DNA of 64,000 bases from Oleiagrimonas sp963747595 (GTDB lineage Bacteria; Pseudomonadota; Gammaproteobacteria; Xanthomonadales; Rhodanobacteraceae): the NCBI GenBank assembly GCA_963747595.1, contig CAVVFO010000002.1, forward strand, positions 1,364,001 through 1,428,000, given 5' to 3'. Made by a program: the position numbers and the translations under genes. Positions 24,967 through 35,358 of this stretch are shown piece by piece. The notes below the pieces were generated by a model. The model searched no databases, was not told the origin of the DNA, and saw nothing but the letters and a program-made list of their open reading frames with translations. Every line of letters starts with the position of its first letter. Within the stretch, counting starts at the first letter, position 1.

Positions 24967-27810
24967 ATGTTTGTACCCGGTCAACGCTGGATTTCCGCCG
25001 CCGAGCCCGAATTGGGTCTGGGCACCGTGTTGCGTCAGGACGGGCGCAGCGTCCAGGTGCTGTTCGCCAAATCCGGCGTATTGCGGCAATACGCCCAGGA
25101 AACGGCGCCCCTGACGCGCGCCGAATTCCGCGCCGGTCAGCGCGTCGCCGGCAAGGGCGTGGCCTTTCTGGTCGAACGTGTGGAAATCCGCGATGGCCTG
25201 CTGATCTATCGCGGGGAAGGCCGGCAGCTGGAGGAGGGCCAGCTGGACGACGAGCAAAGCGTGTCGCAGGCCGACGAACGCCTCATGGCCGGGCGGGTGG
25301 ACACCATCGACCAGTTCGAACTGCGCATCGAAGCGCTGCGGCGCCGCGCCAATGTGCTGCGCTCGCCGGCCTGGGGTCTGGCGTCGGCGCGCATCGATCT
25401 GGTGCCGCACCAATTGCGCGTCGCATCCATCGCCGCCGCCCGCCGTCCGCCGCGGGTGCTGCTGGCGGACGAGGTGGGTCTGGGCAAGACCATCGAGGCC
25501 GGCATGATCATCGCCCGCCAGCTGGCCACGGGCCGCGCACAGCGCGTGCTCATCCTGCTGCCGGACGCCCTTGTCAACCAGTGGTTCGTGGAGTTGCTGC
25601 GCCGGTTCAACCTGGCGTTTGCGATCTTCGACGAAGAACGCTGCGAGGCCATCGAACAGGCCGGCGACGGGCGCAATCCGTTCGAGGACGAACAACTGGT
25701 CATTGCCGGATTCGACCTGTTCACCGACGATGCGCTCCGCGCCGACAACTTGCGCGAGGCCGGGTGGGACATGCTGGTGGTGGACGAAGCGCATCATCTC
25801 GAATGGTCGCCCGAGGCCTCCGGCGCACGTTACACGCTGGTCGAGGAGCTGGCCGCGCGTGCGCCCTCCGTGCTGCTGCTGACCGCGACTCCGGAGCAAC
25901 TGGGTCGCAGCGGTCACTTCGCCCGACTTCGGCTGCTGGATCCCGCACGCTACAGCGACCTGGATGCTTATCTCGCGGAGGCTGACGCCTTCGTTGCCTT
26001 GTCCAGCGTGGCCGAACGGCTCGGCAGGCAGGGCAAACTCACCAAGCCCATGCGCAGCCAACTCAACAGGCTCCTGCAGGCCGATGACGATGCACTGGCC
26101 GCCCTGGACGCGTATGCACAGGACGAGACCACTGCCGAGCGCCTGCTGCGTGCCCTGATCGATCGCCACGGCACGGGACGCAGCATGTTCCGCAACCGCC
26201 GCACCGGCGTGGGCGGGTTCCCCGAGCGCATTCCCGACCTCATCGATCTGGACCCGGACATGTTGTCCGAAGACCGTCGGCAGGCGCTCTTGACCGAATT
26301 TCATGCCGACACGGCACCACCTGCAACACCGCTGGAACCCGAATATTCCGACGATCCGCGCATCGACGCCCTGCTGGATCTGCTGGAAATGCATCCCGAC
26401 GACAAGTTCCTGCTGATCTGCCGCACCCGTGCCAAGGTGCTGGCCATCGAAGAGGCGCTGCGTAACCGCAGCGGCGTGGGCGTGGCGCGATTCCACGAAG
26501 GCTTGGGGCTGCTGCAGCGCGATCGCAATGCAGCCTGGTTCGCGGCCGCCGACGGCGCCCGCGTGCTGCTGTGCTCGGAAATCGGCTCGGAGGGCCGCAA
26601 CTTCCAGTTCGCGCATCGGCTGGTCCTGTGGGACCTGCCCATGGATCCGGATCTGCTGGAACAGCGCATCGGTCGCCTGGACCGCATCGGCCAGACGCAC
26701 GACATCACCATCCATATACCGGTAGTCACCGACAGCGCCCAGCACGTGCTGGCGCGCTGGTACCACACCGCTCTGGATGCATTTGCGCAAAGTCCGTCCG
26801 ACGGGCGCGAGCTGTTGCGCCGTTTCGGCGAACGCATCGCAGAGCTGGCGCAGGCGCATGCCCATGGCGTGGACGGGCGCGATCAGGAGCTGGACGCGCT
26901 GATTGCCGAAACCCAGGCCGTGCACCAGGAACTGAACGAGCGCGTGCACGCCGGCCGCGACCGTCTGCTGGAAATGGCCGCGCAACGCGAGCCGCATGCC
27001 GGCAGCCTGCTGGAGGAGATTGCCCGCAGCGATCAGGACCAGGATCGCGATGGCTTCATCGTGCGGCTGTTCGAGCATTTCGGCGTGCACATGGACGAAC
27101 TCGGCAATGGTGTCCTCGCGCTGGATCCGCAGTACCTCAGCACCGATGCACTGCCCGACCTGGGCGACGGTCCGAAGCCGGCCACGTTCGAACGCTCCGC
27201 GGCACTGGCGCGCGAGGAGCTGGCCTTGCTGCGCCTGGACCACCCTACCGTGCGCGGCGCGCTGGATCTGCTGCTGGCCTCGGAGTTGGGCAACGCCGCC
27301 TTCATGATCGATGACGCCCTGCCTCCGCGCACGGTCCTGCTGCAGAGCATCTTCCTGCTCGAATGCGTGGCCGAGCAGCGGCTGGATGTCGCCCGCTTCC
27401 TGCCGCCCAAGCCGGTGACAGTCACCGTGGATACCCGGCTGCAGCCACGGCTGGGGTTCGAACCATCGGCGCCCTCATTGCGCCGCGCCGGAGATCGCAA
27501 CATCGAGGTCGATCGCTACCGCAAGTTCCTCGCCAAACTGGTGCCCCCCATGCTCGAACGCAGCGAACAACTGGCACGCACCGAGGCCGATACCGTCACC
27601 GCCGATGCACTGCATCGGGCACAACGGCAACTGGGCGACGAGTTGACCCGCCTGCGTGCGCTCAAGGCGGTCAATCCAGCCGTGCGCGAGACCGAGATCG
27701 ATGCCCTTCTGCGCGAGCGCGAGGCGCTCGAAGAGGCCCTTCCCAAGGCCCGGCTGCGCCTGGATTCCGTGCGCTGCGTGGTGAGCCCGGATTTTCTCTC
27801 CATGCGTTGA
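24967..27810 (+). CDS. rapA: RapA, RNA polymerase-recycling SWI2/SNF2 ATPase
   Basis: 947 aa, close to E. coli RapA (968). The N-terminal Tudor-like region begins FVPGQRWIS. The helicase core has Walker A DEVGLGKT at about residue 170, the DEAHH box at about residue 272, ATPEQLG motif III, and C-terminal helicase motifs CSEIGSEGRNFQFA and RIGRLDRIGQ. RapA frees stalled RNA polymerase after termination. The ATG at 24967 gives the family N-terminus. Confidence 0.97.
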   Translation: MFVPGQRWISAAEPELGLGTVLRQDGRSVQVLFAKSGVLRQYAQETAPLTRAEFRAGQRVAGKGVAFLVERVEIRDGLLIYRGEGRQLEEGQLDDEQSVSQADERLMAGRVDTIDQFELRIEALRRRANVLRSPAWGLASARIDLVPHQLRVASIAAARRPPRVLLADEVGLGKTIEAGMIIARQLATGRAQRVLILLPDALVNQWFVELLRRFNLAFAIFDEERCEAIEQAGDGRNPFEDEQLVIAGFDLFTDDALRADNLREAGWDMLVVDEAHHLEWSPEASGARYTLVEELAARAPSVLLLTATPEQLGRSGHFARLRLLDPARYSDLDAYLAEADAFVALSSVAERLGRQGKLTKPMRSQLNRLLQADDDALAALDAYAQDETTAERLLRALIDRHGTGRSMFRNRRTGVGGFPERIPDLIDLDPDMLSEDRRQALLTEFHADTAPPATPLEPEYSDDPRIDALLDLLEMHPDDKFLLICRTRAKVLAIEEALRNRSGVGVARFHEGLGLLQRDRNAAWFAAADGARVLLCSEIGSEGRNFQFAHRLVLWDLPMDPDLLEQRIGRLDRIGQTHDITIHIPVVTDSAQHVLARWYHTALDAFAQSPSDGRELLRRFGERIAELAQAHAHGVDGRDQELDALIAETQAVHQELNERVHAGRDRLLEMAAQREPHAGSLLEEIARSDQDQDRDGFIVRLFEHFGVHMDELGNGVLALDPQYLSTDALPDLGDGPKPATFERSAALAREELALLRLDHPTVRGALDLLLASELGNAAFMIDDALPPRTVLLQSIFLLECVAEQRLDVARFLPPKPVTVTVDTRLQPRLGFEPSAPSLRRAGDRNIEVDRYRKFLAKLVPPMLERSEQLARTEADTVTADALHRAQRQLGDELTRLRALKAVNPAVRETEIDALLREREALEEALPKARLRLDSVRCVVSPDFLSMR

Positions 27811-27816
27811 ACACCG

Positions 27817-27975
27817 CAGGGCGGAGCAAGGAACGTCAGTGACGGATCCGCCTGTTTGCCGCAACCGAACGAACGCCCCCTGCGGGAGAAGGTAGGGCCA
27901 TTGTGCGCGAGCAGGCGGATCCGTCGCGTTGCTCCCGACCCGAGGAAGTCCCCTTGCGGGATTGACCCGCCCTAC
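27817..27975. repeat. Dispersed palindromic repeat, copy B (long form)
   Basis: Begins CAGGGCGGAGCAAGGA, contains ACGGATCCGCCTGTTTGCCG and GCAGGCGGATCCGTCGCGTTG, then the long arm CTCCCGACCCGAGGAAGT, and ends CCGCCCTAC. It occupies the whole space between the rapA stop codon and the LysR gene. Its terminal CTAC supplies the TAG stop codon of the LysR gene on the minus strand (27972-27974). Confidence 0.88.
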
Positions 27976-28916
27976 GACTTGCGCCGGGCCTTTTTCGTCG
28001 AGCGGTGCGATGTGGTTTTCGCCGCCGCCACATGATCGCCGGTGCCATCCGCCGCCAGCAGGTTCAGCCACGAACGTGCCGCTGGCGACAACGCTGCATC
28101 ACTGCGCCAGATCAAGGCCATCTGCCAACGCAGATCCGGTTCGTCCAGCGGCACGGTGACCACGTCGGGATGCGTGTGATCGGTCGCCACGAGTCTTGGC
28201 AGAATGGCGATGCCCAGATTGGCCGCCACGAGGGCAATGGCAAAATCCAGCTGCGAGGTGCGCGCCGCCTCGGTGGGCGTGAAACCACGGCGCACGCAGG
28301 CATCGCGGATGATCGAATCCAGCGCGAACCCGCCTTCGAACAGCACCTGTGGTTCATCCCGGAAGGCATCCAGTTGCAATGACTTGCGACCCGCCAGCGC
28401 ATGTGTGCGCGGCAGGATGGCCACCATCGGCTCGTCATGCACGGATTGCCACTGGAAACTGTCCGACACCGGCAGCAGGCTCGCCGCCAGCTCCACTTCG
28501 CCGGCCATCAACGCCTGCTCGAGACGCCGGCTGCCATGTTCCATCAGGCGGATATCGATATGCGGATGCTGGCGCCGGAACCGGGCGAACGTGGGTGCGA
28601 ACAATACGCTGCTGCCCATGGGCGGCAGTCCCAGACGCAATTCTCCGCGGCGCAGCCCCCGCAGTTCATCCAGATCGGCCTGCATGCCCTCGCGTTCGAT
28701 CAGCATGGCCTGCGCGCGACGATGCACGATTTCGCCTTCGGCGGTCAGCCGGACGCCGCGCCGGCTGCGCTCCAGCAGGCGCGTGTCGAACTGTGATTCG
28801 AGTTGGCCGATGGCCTTGCTGATGGTCGGCTGCGTGGCATGCAGCACGCCCGCGGCGCGCGAGAAGGTCCCTTGCCGCACCACCTCGACCAGACACCGCA
28901 AATTCTTCAGTTCCAT
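27972..28916 (-). CDS. LysR-family regulator, CidR-like, divergent from cidA/cidB
   Basis: 314 aa. It has an N-terminal winged helix-turn-helix at about residues 1-60 (AAGVLHATQPTISKAIGQLE), then a linker helix and an effector-binding domain from about residue 90. The last 20 residues are Lys/Arg/Ser-rich. Divergent transcription from the CidA/CidB-like pair suggests that it controls them, as CidR does in Gram-positives; the ligand cannot be told from sequence. Its stop codon lies within the end of repeat copy B. Confidence 0.9.
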   Translation of the reverse strand: MELKNLRCLVEVVRQGTFSRAAGVLHATQPTISKAIGQLESQFDTRLLERSRRGVRLTAEGEIVHRRAQAMLIEREGMQADLDELRGLRRGELRLGLPPMGSSVLFAPTFARFRRQHPHIDIRLMEHGSRRLEQALMAGEVELAASLLPVSDSFQWQSVHDEPMVAILPRTHALAGRKSLQLDAFRDEPQVLFEGGFALDSIIRDACVRRGFTPTEAARTSQLDFAIALVAANLGIAILPRLVATDHTHPDVVTVPLDEPDLRWQMALIWRSDAALSPAARSWLNLLAADGTGDHVAAAKTTSHRSTKKARRKS

Positions 28917-28935
28917 GACGCATGCCCGCCTTTGT

Positions 28936-28981
28936 ATTCATTAAAGGAATGGATTTCATACAAAATATTCACTTTTATAAT
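28936..28981 (+). promoter_or_regulatory. LysR-type operator and -10 region for the cidA-cidB pair
   Basis: ATTC-N7-GAAT at 28936-28950 is a dyad containing the T-N11-A LysR box. It lies just upstream of the LysR ATG at 28916 on the other strand. TATAAT occurs at 28976-28981, with a weak TTTCAT 16 bp before it (28954-28959). The stretch 28930-28995 is strikingly AT-rich for this genome. Transcription would start near 28988, 35 nt before the cidA ATG. Confidence 0.55.
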
Positions 28982-29022
28982 AATACTACAGCGTGTAGCT
29001 TGAATGCCAGAGGTAACCCATC

Positions 29023-29430
29023 ATGCGCATCAAGCCCCGACTTCGCTACCTGTTTCGTCGCTACCCGAGAAGCGCACGCATTGCACAGATTCTGGGTCTG
29101 GCCGCGCTGTGGCAGTTCGGTCAGACCGTGAGCGCGCTGTCCGGCCTGCCGATCCCCGGCGCCGTGATCGCCCTGGTGACGCTGCTGGGCCTGCTGTTGA
29201 GCGGCGTCATCCCGGCCTGGCTGATCGCACGCGGCGCCGATTGGCTGATCGCCGAACTACTGCTGTTCTTCATTCCCGCCGTGATGATCCTGCCACGCTA
29301 TGCCGGCCTGCTGCTCGAGGAACTGCTGCCGCTGGCAGCGATTGTCGCCGTCGGCACCCTGCTCGCCATGGCCGGCAGCGCCCTGGCGGTGGACCTGGTG
29401 TGGCGACTCGGGGTGCGTCGTGGCGGATAG
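29023..29430 (+). CDS. CidA/LrgA family membrane protein
   Basis: 135 aa. A basic N-terminus is followed by four predicted membrane helices. The LrgA hallmarks are GLAALWQFGQ, LSGLPIPGAVIALV and AELLLFFIPAVMILPRY. The family are holin-like or small-metabolite export components. AGAGG ribosome site. The stop overlaps the start of the cidB-like gene. Confidence 0.9.
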   Translation: MRIKPRLRYLFRRYPRSARIAQILGLAALWQFGQTVSALSGLPIPGAVIALVTLLGLLLSGVIPAWLIARGADWLIAELLLFFIPAVMILPRYAGLLLEELLPLAAIVAVGTLLAMAGSALAVDLVWRLGVRRGG

Positions 29431-30109
29431 TTGGGCCGCCGCCGGATGGCTGGTCCTGACGATCGCGCTGTACTACGCACTGAAACCGCTGGCACGCTGG
29501 CGACCGCGCTGGTGGACGTCCCCCTTGCTGACGGTCCCGGCGGTGCTGCTGGTCACTGCACGGGCCGTGCACACCGACTACGCCGGCTATATCCGCGATG
29601 CGCACCTGCTGCTGGCCTTGCTGGGCCCGGCCACCGTGGCCTTCGCCCTGCCCATCTGGCGCTTCCGCGCCCTGATCCGCCGACACTGGCCGGCGCTGAC
29701 GGCCGGCGTGACGGTGGGGTCGGGCATTGCGATCGGCAGCTGCTGGCTCATGGCGCACTGGCTGGCGCTCAACCCCGGCCTGATGAAAAGCCTGATTCCG
29801 CGCTCGATCACCACCCCGTTTGCCATGCAGATGTCCGCCGACATCGGCGGCACGCCGCAGCTGACTGCGGTATTCGTGGTCGTCACGGCACTGGCCGGCA
29901 TGGCGCTGGGTGACCTGCTTCTGGTCGTCCTGCCACTGCGCTCCGCGGCGGCCCGTGGCACGCTGCTGGGACTCGGCGCAAGCGGCGCCGGCGTGGCCCA
30001 GGCGCAGCGCCTGGGGCATGAGGAAGCGGCTGTCGCCAGCCTGGTGATGGTGCTGTGCGGCATTCTCAATGTCTCCGTCGCACCGCTGCTGGCGATGGTT
30101 CTGCGCTAA
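29420..30109 (+). CDS. CidB/LrgB family membrane protein (GTG start)
   Basis: 229 aa. Several membrane helices, with LrgB motifs LGPATVAFALPIWR, KSLIPRSITTPFAM and GLGASGAGVAQAQRLG. The GTG at 29420 overlaps the end of the preceding gene by 11 nt, so the two are translationally coupled. The frame stays open to 29300, but that extension is the wrong frame of the upstream gene. Family role: partner of CidA, suggested in pyruvate or holin-like transport and cell-death control. Convergent with the rhomboid gene; the stop codons overlap. Confidence 0.9.
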   Translation: MADSWAAAGWLVLTIALYYALKPLARWRPRWWTSPLLTVPAVLLVTARAVHTDYAGYIRDAHLLLALLGPATVAFALPIWRFRALIRRHWPALTAGVTVGSGIAIGSCWLMAHWLALNPGLMKSLIPRSITTPFAMQMSADIGGTPQLTAVFVVVTALAGMALGDLLLVVLPLRSAAARGTLLGLGASGAGVAQAQRLGHEEAAVASLVMVLCGILNVSVAPLLAMVLR

Positions 30110-30759
30110 CGCATCAGACGGTGTTTCGGCTTGATGGGCAACTTGCCGCGCCAGTACTGGATCAGCGCGAATCCGCCCAGCATGCCGCCCAGGTGCGCGA
30201 AATGCGCCACACCGGCTTCGGTACCGGTGACACCGAGGAACAGTTCGATCGCGCCGTAGCCCATGACGAAGACCCATGCCGGCATGGGAATCGGGGGAAT
30301 GATCAGCATGATGCGCTCGTGCGGGTACATCATGCCAAAGGCCAGCAGCAGTCCGAAGATGGCGCCGGAGGCGCCCAGCGTGGGCACCATGCGTCCCCCC
30401 ATCAGATGCAGCACGATCAGCTGGCAGATCCCCGCAACCAACAGGCATACGAAGTAGTAAAGAAGATAGTTGCGCTTGCCGAACGTGCGTTCGATCACTC
30501 CGCCGAACATGAACAGCGCGAACATGTTGAAGGCAATGTGCATCAGGCCGCCGTGCAGGAATGCATACGTCACCAGCTGCCAGATCTGGAAGCCGACCAT
30601 GACCACATGGCCATTCAGCATGGCCGGCTGGTGCGGCCCCAGCGGCCACAACGCGAAATAGGCAATGAAGGTCGGGTAGCCGACCAGCAATTCCAGCAGA
30701 TAGACAGCCACATTGGCGATCAACAGCGCGCGCGTGGCCGGAGGCAGATCGAAGGACAT
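30106..30759 (-). CDS. Rhomboid-family intramembrane serine protease
   Basis: 217 aa with six predicted membrane helices. The catalytic motif GASGAIFG is at about residue 137 with Ser in GxSG, and the catalytic His lies in HFAHLGGMLGG at about residue 191. The upstream FLHGGLMHIAFNMF contains the HxxxN motif of helix 2. No extra cytoplasmic domain. Likely cleaves membrane substrates; the target is unknown. Confidence 0.92.
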   Translation of the reverse strand: MSFDLPPATRALLIANVAVYLLELLVGYPTFIAYFALWPLGPHQPAMLNGHVVMVGFQIWQLVTYAFLHGGLMHIAFNMFALFMFGGVIERTFGKRNYLLYYFVCLLVAGICQLIVLHLMGGRMVPTLGASGAIFGLLLAFGMMYPHERIMLIIPPIPMPAWVFVMGYGAIELFLGVTGTEAGVAHFAHLGGMLGGFALIQYWRGKLPIKPKHRLMR

Positions 30760-30875
30760 TGCGAATCCTGTTGCGAGGGAATGTGAGCGGCGGCAGCAAA
30801 GTCGCGACGCACACCGTCATCTTAGATGGACACGCGACACAGCAAGTTCAAGCCGCCGTCCGGTGCCCACGTCGT

Positions 30876-30940
30876 GCAGGGCGGATCAATTCCGCAAGTG
30901 TACTTCCTCGGGTCGGGAGCAGCGTGACGGAGCCGCTCTA
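30876..30940. repeat. Dispersed palindromic repeat, copy C (single long arm, inverted)
   Basis: About 65 bp beginning GCAGGGCGGATCAATTCCGC and ending GGAGCCGCTCTA. Its reverse complement matches the right half of copies A and B, including CTCCCGACCCGAGGAAGT. It therefore appears to be one arm only. It overlaps the stop codon of yggS. Confidence 0.8.
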
Positions 30941-31648
30941 CGGACCGGAGCCGACACGGTCGCCGAACAGGGCCGAGCCGATGCGCACCTCCGTTGCGCC
31001 TTCGGCAATGGCCAGATGGAAATCCCCGCTCATGCCCATGGACAGGCGCGGCAGATCGAAGCCCGAGGCCTGTGCACGATCGCGGCACACGCGCAACTGG
31101 CGAAAACAGCCGGCAACGACCGCCGCATCGCCGCTGTGCGCGGCCATGGTCATCAGGCCACGCACGCGCAACGTGTCGTAGCCGCGCAGCTGCGTCAGGA
31201 ATGCTTCCAGCTGCGCCGGCGCCAGCCCCGCCTTGGCATCTTCATGAGAGGTTTTCACCTGCACCAGCACATCGATGGCCCGGCCCTCGTGCTGCAGGCG
31301 ATGGTCCAGCGCCTGCGCCAGCTGCAGTCGGTCCAGGGATTGCACCTCGGCAGCCAGACGCGCCACATATTTGGCCTTGTTGCTCTGCAGTTGTCCGATC
31401 AACACCCAGTCCAGATGCAGATCGTCCAGCGCGGCCGCCTTGTCGCGCACTTCCTGCACGCGGTTCTCGCCGAAACGCGTGAGGCCCAGCTGCGCAGCTG
31501 CGCGCAGCGTGGCCGCATCGAAGGTCTTGCTGACCGGCAGGATGCACACATCCGCCGGATCGCGTCCGCAGCGCTCGCACGCGTCGGCCACCCGCGCGCG
31601 CACCCGCTGCAGACGGTCCTGCAAGGTCTGTTGCGAAGCCCTGTTCAT
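30938..31648 (-). CDS. yggS: YggS-type PLP-binding protein (PLP homeostasis)
   Basis: 236 aa single-domain alanine-racemase-fold protein. The PLP lysine is in ILPVSKTFDA (about residue 41), with FGENRVQEVRDKA and the phosphate-binding LSMGMSGDFHLAIAEG. Known members keep free PLP and amino-acid pools balanced. It begins 15 nt after the M20 peptidase stop codon, so the two probably form an operon. The last residues and stop codon lie at the edge of repeat copy C. Confidence 0.94.
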   Translation of the reverse strand: MNRASQQTLQDRLQRVRARVADACERCGRDPADVCILPVSKTFDAATLRAAAQLGLTRFGENRVQEVRDKAAALDDLHLDWVLIGQLQSNKAKYVARLAAEVQSLDRLQLAQALDHRLQHEGRAIDVLVQVKTSHEDAKAGLAPAQLEAFLTQLRGYDTLRVRGLMTMAAHSGDAAVVAGCFRQLRVCRDRAQASGFDLPRLSMGMSGDFHLAIAEGATEVRIGSALFGDRVGSGP

Positions 31649-31663
31649 GCGTGCCGCAGACGC

Positions 31664-33082
<1,419 letters not shown>

Positions 33083-33284
33083 GGAGGGCTCCTGATTGAA
33101 AGGCAGACGATCAGTTTAACAGGGAGGGTGGATCTGCACGCCGTGTGGGCCCGCGCCGACACGCCACCCCGGCCGAAGCGCACACGCAACTCGGCCGAAT
33201 GCCGGCTGACGCCGCGCCGGCATGCGGTCATAGTGACATCGGCGCGATTGGACGCGCCCACAGCCAACCAAGGAGGATCACCGC

Positions 33285-33569
33285 ATGTTCCGTACCCTGT
33301 CCGCCGCGACACTGCTCATGGCACTGGTCAGTGCACCAGCCTTCGCCGCTACCCCGGTCAACGTCAACAGCGCCGACGCAGCCACCATCGCCAAATCCCT
33401 GGACGGTGTCGGGGCCGCCAAGGCCGCCGCCATCGTCGCCTATCGCAAGGCCCATGGCGCCTTCCACAGCGCCGACGAGCTGGCCAAGGTCAAGGGGATC
33501 GGCCCGGCCACCGTGGCGCACAACCGCAAGGACATCCGCGTCGGCAAGACACACGCCCGCCACAAATAA
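33285..33569 (+). CDS. Exported ComEA-like helix-hairpin-helix protein
   Basis: 94 aa. A cleavable signal peptide (to AFAATP, about residue 21) is followed by a single HhH DNA-binding module: VNVNSADAATIAKSLDGVG then KVKGIGPATVAHNRKDI. The C-terminus is Lys/His-rich. ComEA proteins bind incoming DNA in the periplasm during transformation; a signal peptide in place of a membrane anchor is usual for Gram-negative ComEA. An AAGGAGG ribosome site is present. No other competence gene is nearby. Confidence 0.85.
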   Translation: MFRTLSAATLLMALVSAPAFAATPVNVNSADAATIAKSLDGVGAAKAAAIVAYRKAHGAFHSADELAKVKGIGPATVAHNRKDIRVGKTHARHK

Positions 33570-33581
33570 ACCTGCCGGGAA

Positions 33582-33608
33582 CGGCCGCAGCCGGCATGGC
33601 TGCGGCCG
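33582..33608 (+). terminator. GC-rich stem-loop after the ComEA-like gene, possible terminator
   Basis: Perfect 11-bp stem (33582-33592 with 33598-33608) and a 5-nt loop, 13 nt after the stop codon. No T-run follows, so it may be a Rho-assisted terminator or an mRNA-stabilising hairpin. Confidence 0.4.
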
Positions 33609-33698
33609 GGCGACATCGCATGCACTCTGATTCAATGGCCTGATACACTCGCGCCCTGACCTCCCGGGGAACGTCCCGCGAGGCTTTCGAGGGCAGCG

Positions 33699-34160
33699 AT
33701 GATCCAGCCACGCTATCGCATCCGCGACTCGGCCATCCCTGGTGCCGGCAAGGGCCTGTTTCTGGATGAGACCGTGGTCGCGGGCAGCATCGTCATTGCG
33801 CCGGATGCCATCGAGCGCACGTACACCCGGTCCGAAATCCAGGCTGTACCGCAGCTCTCGGCGCAGATGCACAGCGCCGCACGCTGGTTCGAGGACCGCT
33901 ATACCCTGTCGCCCGACTGGCCCGATGAGTGCTACGTCAATCACAGCTTTGAGCCCAGCGGGTTGTGGCACCTGGGCTTCGTGTTCGCCACACGCGTGCT
34001 GGAAGCCGGCGACGAGCTGACCATCGATTATCGTCACCTGCTTGCGCCGGGCGAAGAGGAAATTTTCGCCGATGCCGCCAGTGGCGAGAAAATCATCGGC
34101 TACACGTGGAATGCCAGCCTGGCGTCCACTACCCGGGCACTCGCCGCGCTGCTCGCCTGA
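33699..34160 (+). CDS. SET-domain protein (putative lysine methyltransferase)
   Basis: 153 aa, a minimal SET domain and little else. It has GAGKGLF near residue 17 (the GxG segment that contacts S-adenosylmethionine), CYVNHSFEPS near residue 80 (the NHS motif), and GDELTIDYRHL near residue 107 (the ELTxDY motif with the catalytic Tyr). Target protein unknown. The acetyltransferase gene starts 1 nt after its stop codon. Confidence 0.85.
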   Translation: MIQPRYRIRDSAIPGAGKGLFLDETVVAGSIVIAPDAIERTYTRSEIQAVPQLSAQMHSAARWFEDRYTLSPDWPDECYVNHSFEPSGLWHLGFVFATRVLEAGDELTIDYRHLLAPGEEEIFADAASGEKIIGYTWNASLASTTRALAALLA

Positions 34161-34161
34161 C

Positions 34162-34701
34162 ATGATGACTGACATCCCCGTCATCGAAACCCGTCGACTG
34201 CGCCTGACCGCGCTTACCGAACAGCATTTCGATGCCTATGCCGCCATGCTGGCCGATCCGGACAGCACGCGCTGGGTCGGCAGTGGCGAGCCGCTGGATC
34301 GCATGAACGCATGGCGCTCGCTGGCCATGTTGCTGGGGCACTGGCAGTTGCGCGGCTACGGCATGTGGGCCGTGGAACGGCGCAAAGACGATCTCTTCGT
34401 CGGCCGCGTCGGCCTGATGTATCCGGAAGGATGGCCCGATGTGGAGCTGGGCTGGATGCTCGAGCCACGCCACCGCCATCACGGCTACGCCACCGAGGCC
34501 GGCGCTGCCGTTCTGGAATTTGCCTGGCAGACGCTTGAGCTGCCGCGCGTGATCAGTCTGGTGCGCGACGGCAATGTAGCCTCGGACAAGGTCGCGCATC
34601 GCCTCGGCGGCGAACATGTCGAACAGATCGACTTTCTCGGCGCCGCCACGCACGTGTTCGCCTACCATCCGCCGCAATCGCAGCACGCCTCGGCAATCTG
34701 A
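34162..34701 (+). CDS. GNAT acetyltransferase, RimJ/RimL-like
   Basis: 179 aa. Starts IETRRLRLTAL, typical of ribosomal-protein-Ser/Ala acetyltransferase relatives. It contains ELGWMLEPRHRHHGYATEAG as the acetyl-CoA binding segment (motif A) and VISLVRDGNVASDKVAHRLG near the C-terminus. Two adjacent ATGs (34162, 34165) follow the SET gene stop codon. Probably co-transcribed with the SET and HutD genes. Confidence 0.88.
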   Translation: MMTDIPVIETRRLRLTALTEQHFDAYAAMLADPDSTRWVGSGEPLDRMNAWRSLAMLLGHWQLRGYGMWAVERRKDDLFVGRVGLMYPEGWPDVELGWMLEPRHRHHGYATEAGAAVLEFAWQTLELPRVISLVRDGNVASDKVAHRLGGEHVEQIDFLGAATHVFAYHPPQSQHASAI

Positions 34702-34708
34702 GTGCGTG

Positions 34709-35296
34709 ATGCGCCCGGTGATCGTACCCGTCGACTCCGGCACGTTTATCGAGCAACGATGGGCAAACGGCAACGGTCGCACCACTGAACTGGCCGTGGA
34801 TGCAGCGCATGAACCGTGGCGCTGGCGCATCTCCATGGCACAGCTGACGGGAGATGCCGCATTTTCGGCCATGTCGGGCGTTCGCCGCCAGTTTGCGCCG
34901 CTGGATGCTTCCATGGAATTGCTGTTCCCCTCCACCCTCGACCCACAGCTGATCCATCGACTGGAAACAGTGCACTTCGACGGCAGCGACGCACCGATCT
35001 GCCGGATGAAAGACGCACCGGGACGCGCCATCAACCTGATGCTGCGTGGCGATACCCAAGGCACACTGCTGGCACGACCGCTGCAAGGGCACATGCTTCT
35101 GCCGACGCGACCAGCGGTACGCTGGTTCATCTACCTGCTGGCCGGACAGGCCGAACTGACATGCGGTGCCACGTCCGGCACATTGCACGCCGGATCGGCC
35201 GTATGGGCGATGCCCCCATCAGGCATGCGCACGATCATCGAGGGAGCTGGAGAAATCGCCCTGGTGCAACTGCAGGAGCCCCCGCCGATCGCCTGA
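34709..35296 (+). CDS. HutD/Ves family protein
   Basis: 195 aa cupin-fold protein. The family pattern NGNGRTTELAVDA, then WRWRISMAQL, DRxLxLLxG-like INLMLRGDT, and the second cupin half YLLAGQAELTCG are visible. HutD proteins occur with histidine-utilisation genes in other bacteria; no hut genes are seen here, so its role is open. The ATG at 34709 follows a GTG at 34706 in the same frame. Confidence 0.85.
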   Translation: MRPVIVPVDSGTFIEQRWANGNGRTTELAVDAAHEPWRWRISMAQLTGDAAFSAMSGVRRQFAPLDASMELLFPSTLDPQLIHRLETVHFDGSDAPICRMKDAPGRAINLMLRGDTQGTLLARPLQGHMLLPTRPAVRWFIYLLAGQAELTCGATSGTLHAGSAVWAMPPSGMRTIIEGAGEIALVQLQEPPPIA

Positions 35297-35358
35297 CCCG
35301 AGCAGGAAGCAGCTGCTTTCATGCCACACGGAACCGCAGGCCACGTCGAGGAAGATCA

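Noticed and set aside
24745..27243. 832-aa open frame on the minus strand across rapA
   Set aside because: Antisense shadow of rapA; no motif, no ribosome site, and it starts inside the helicase core.
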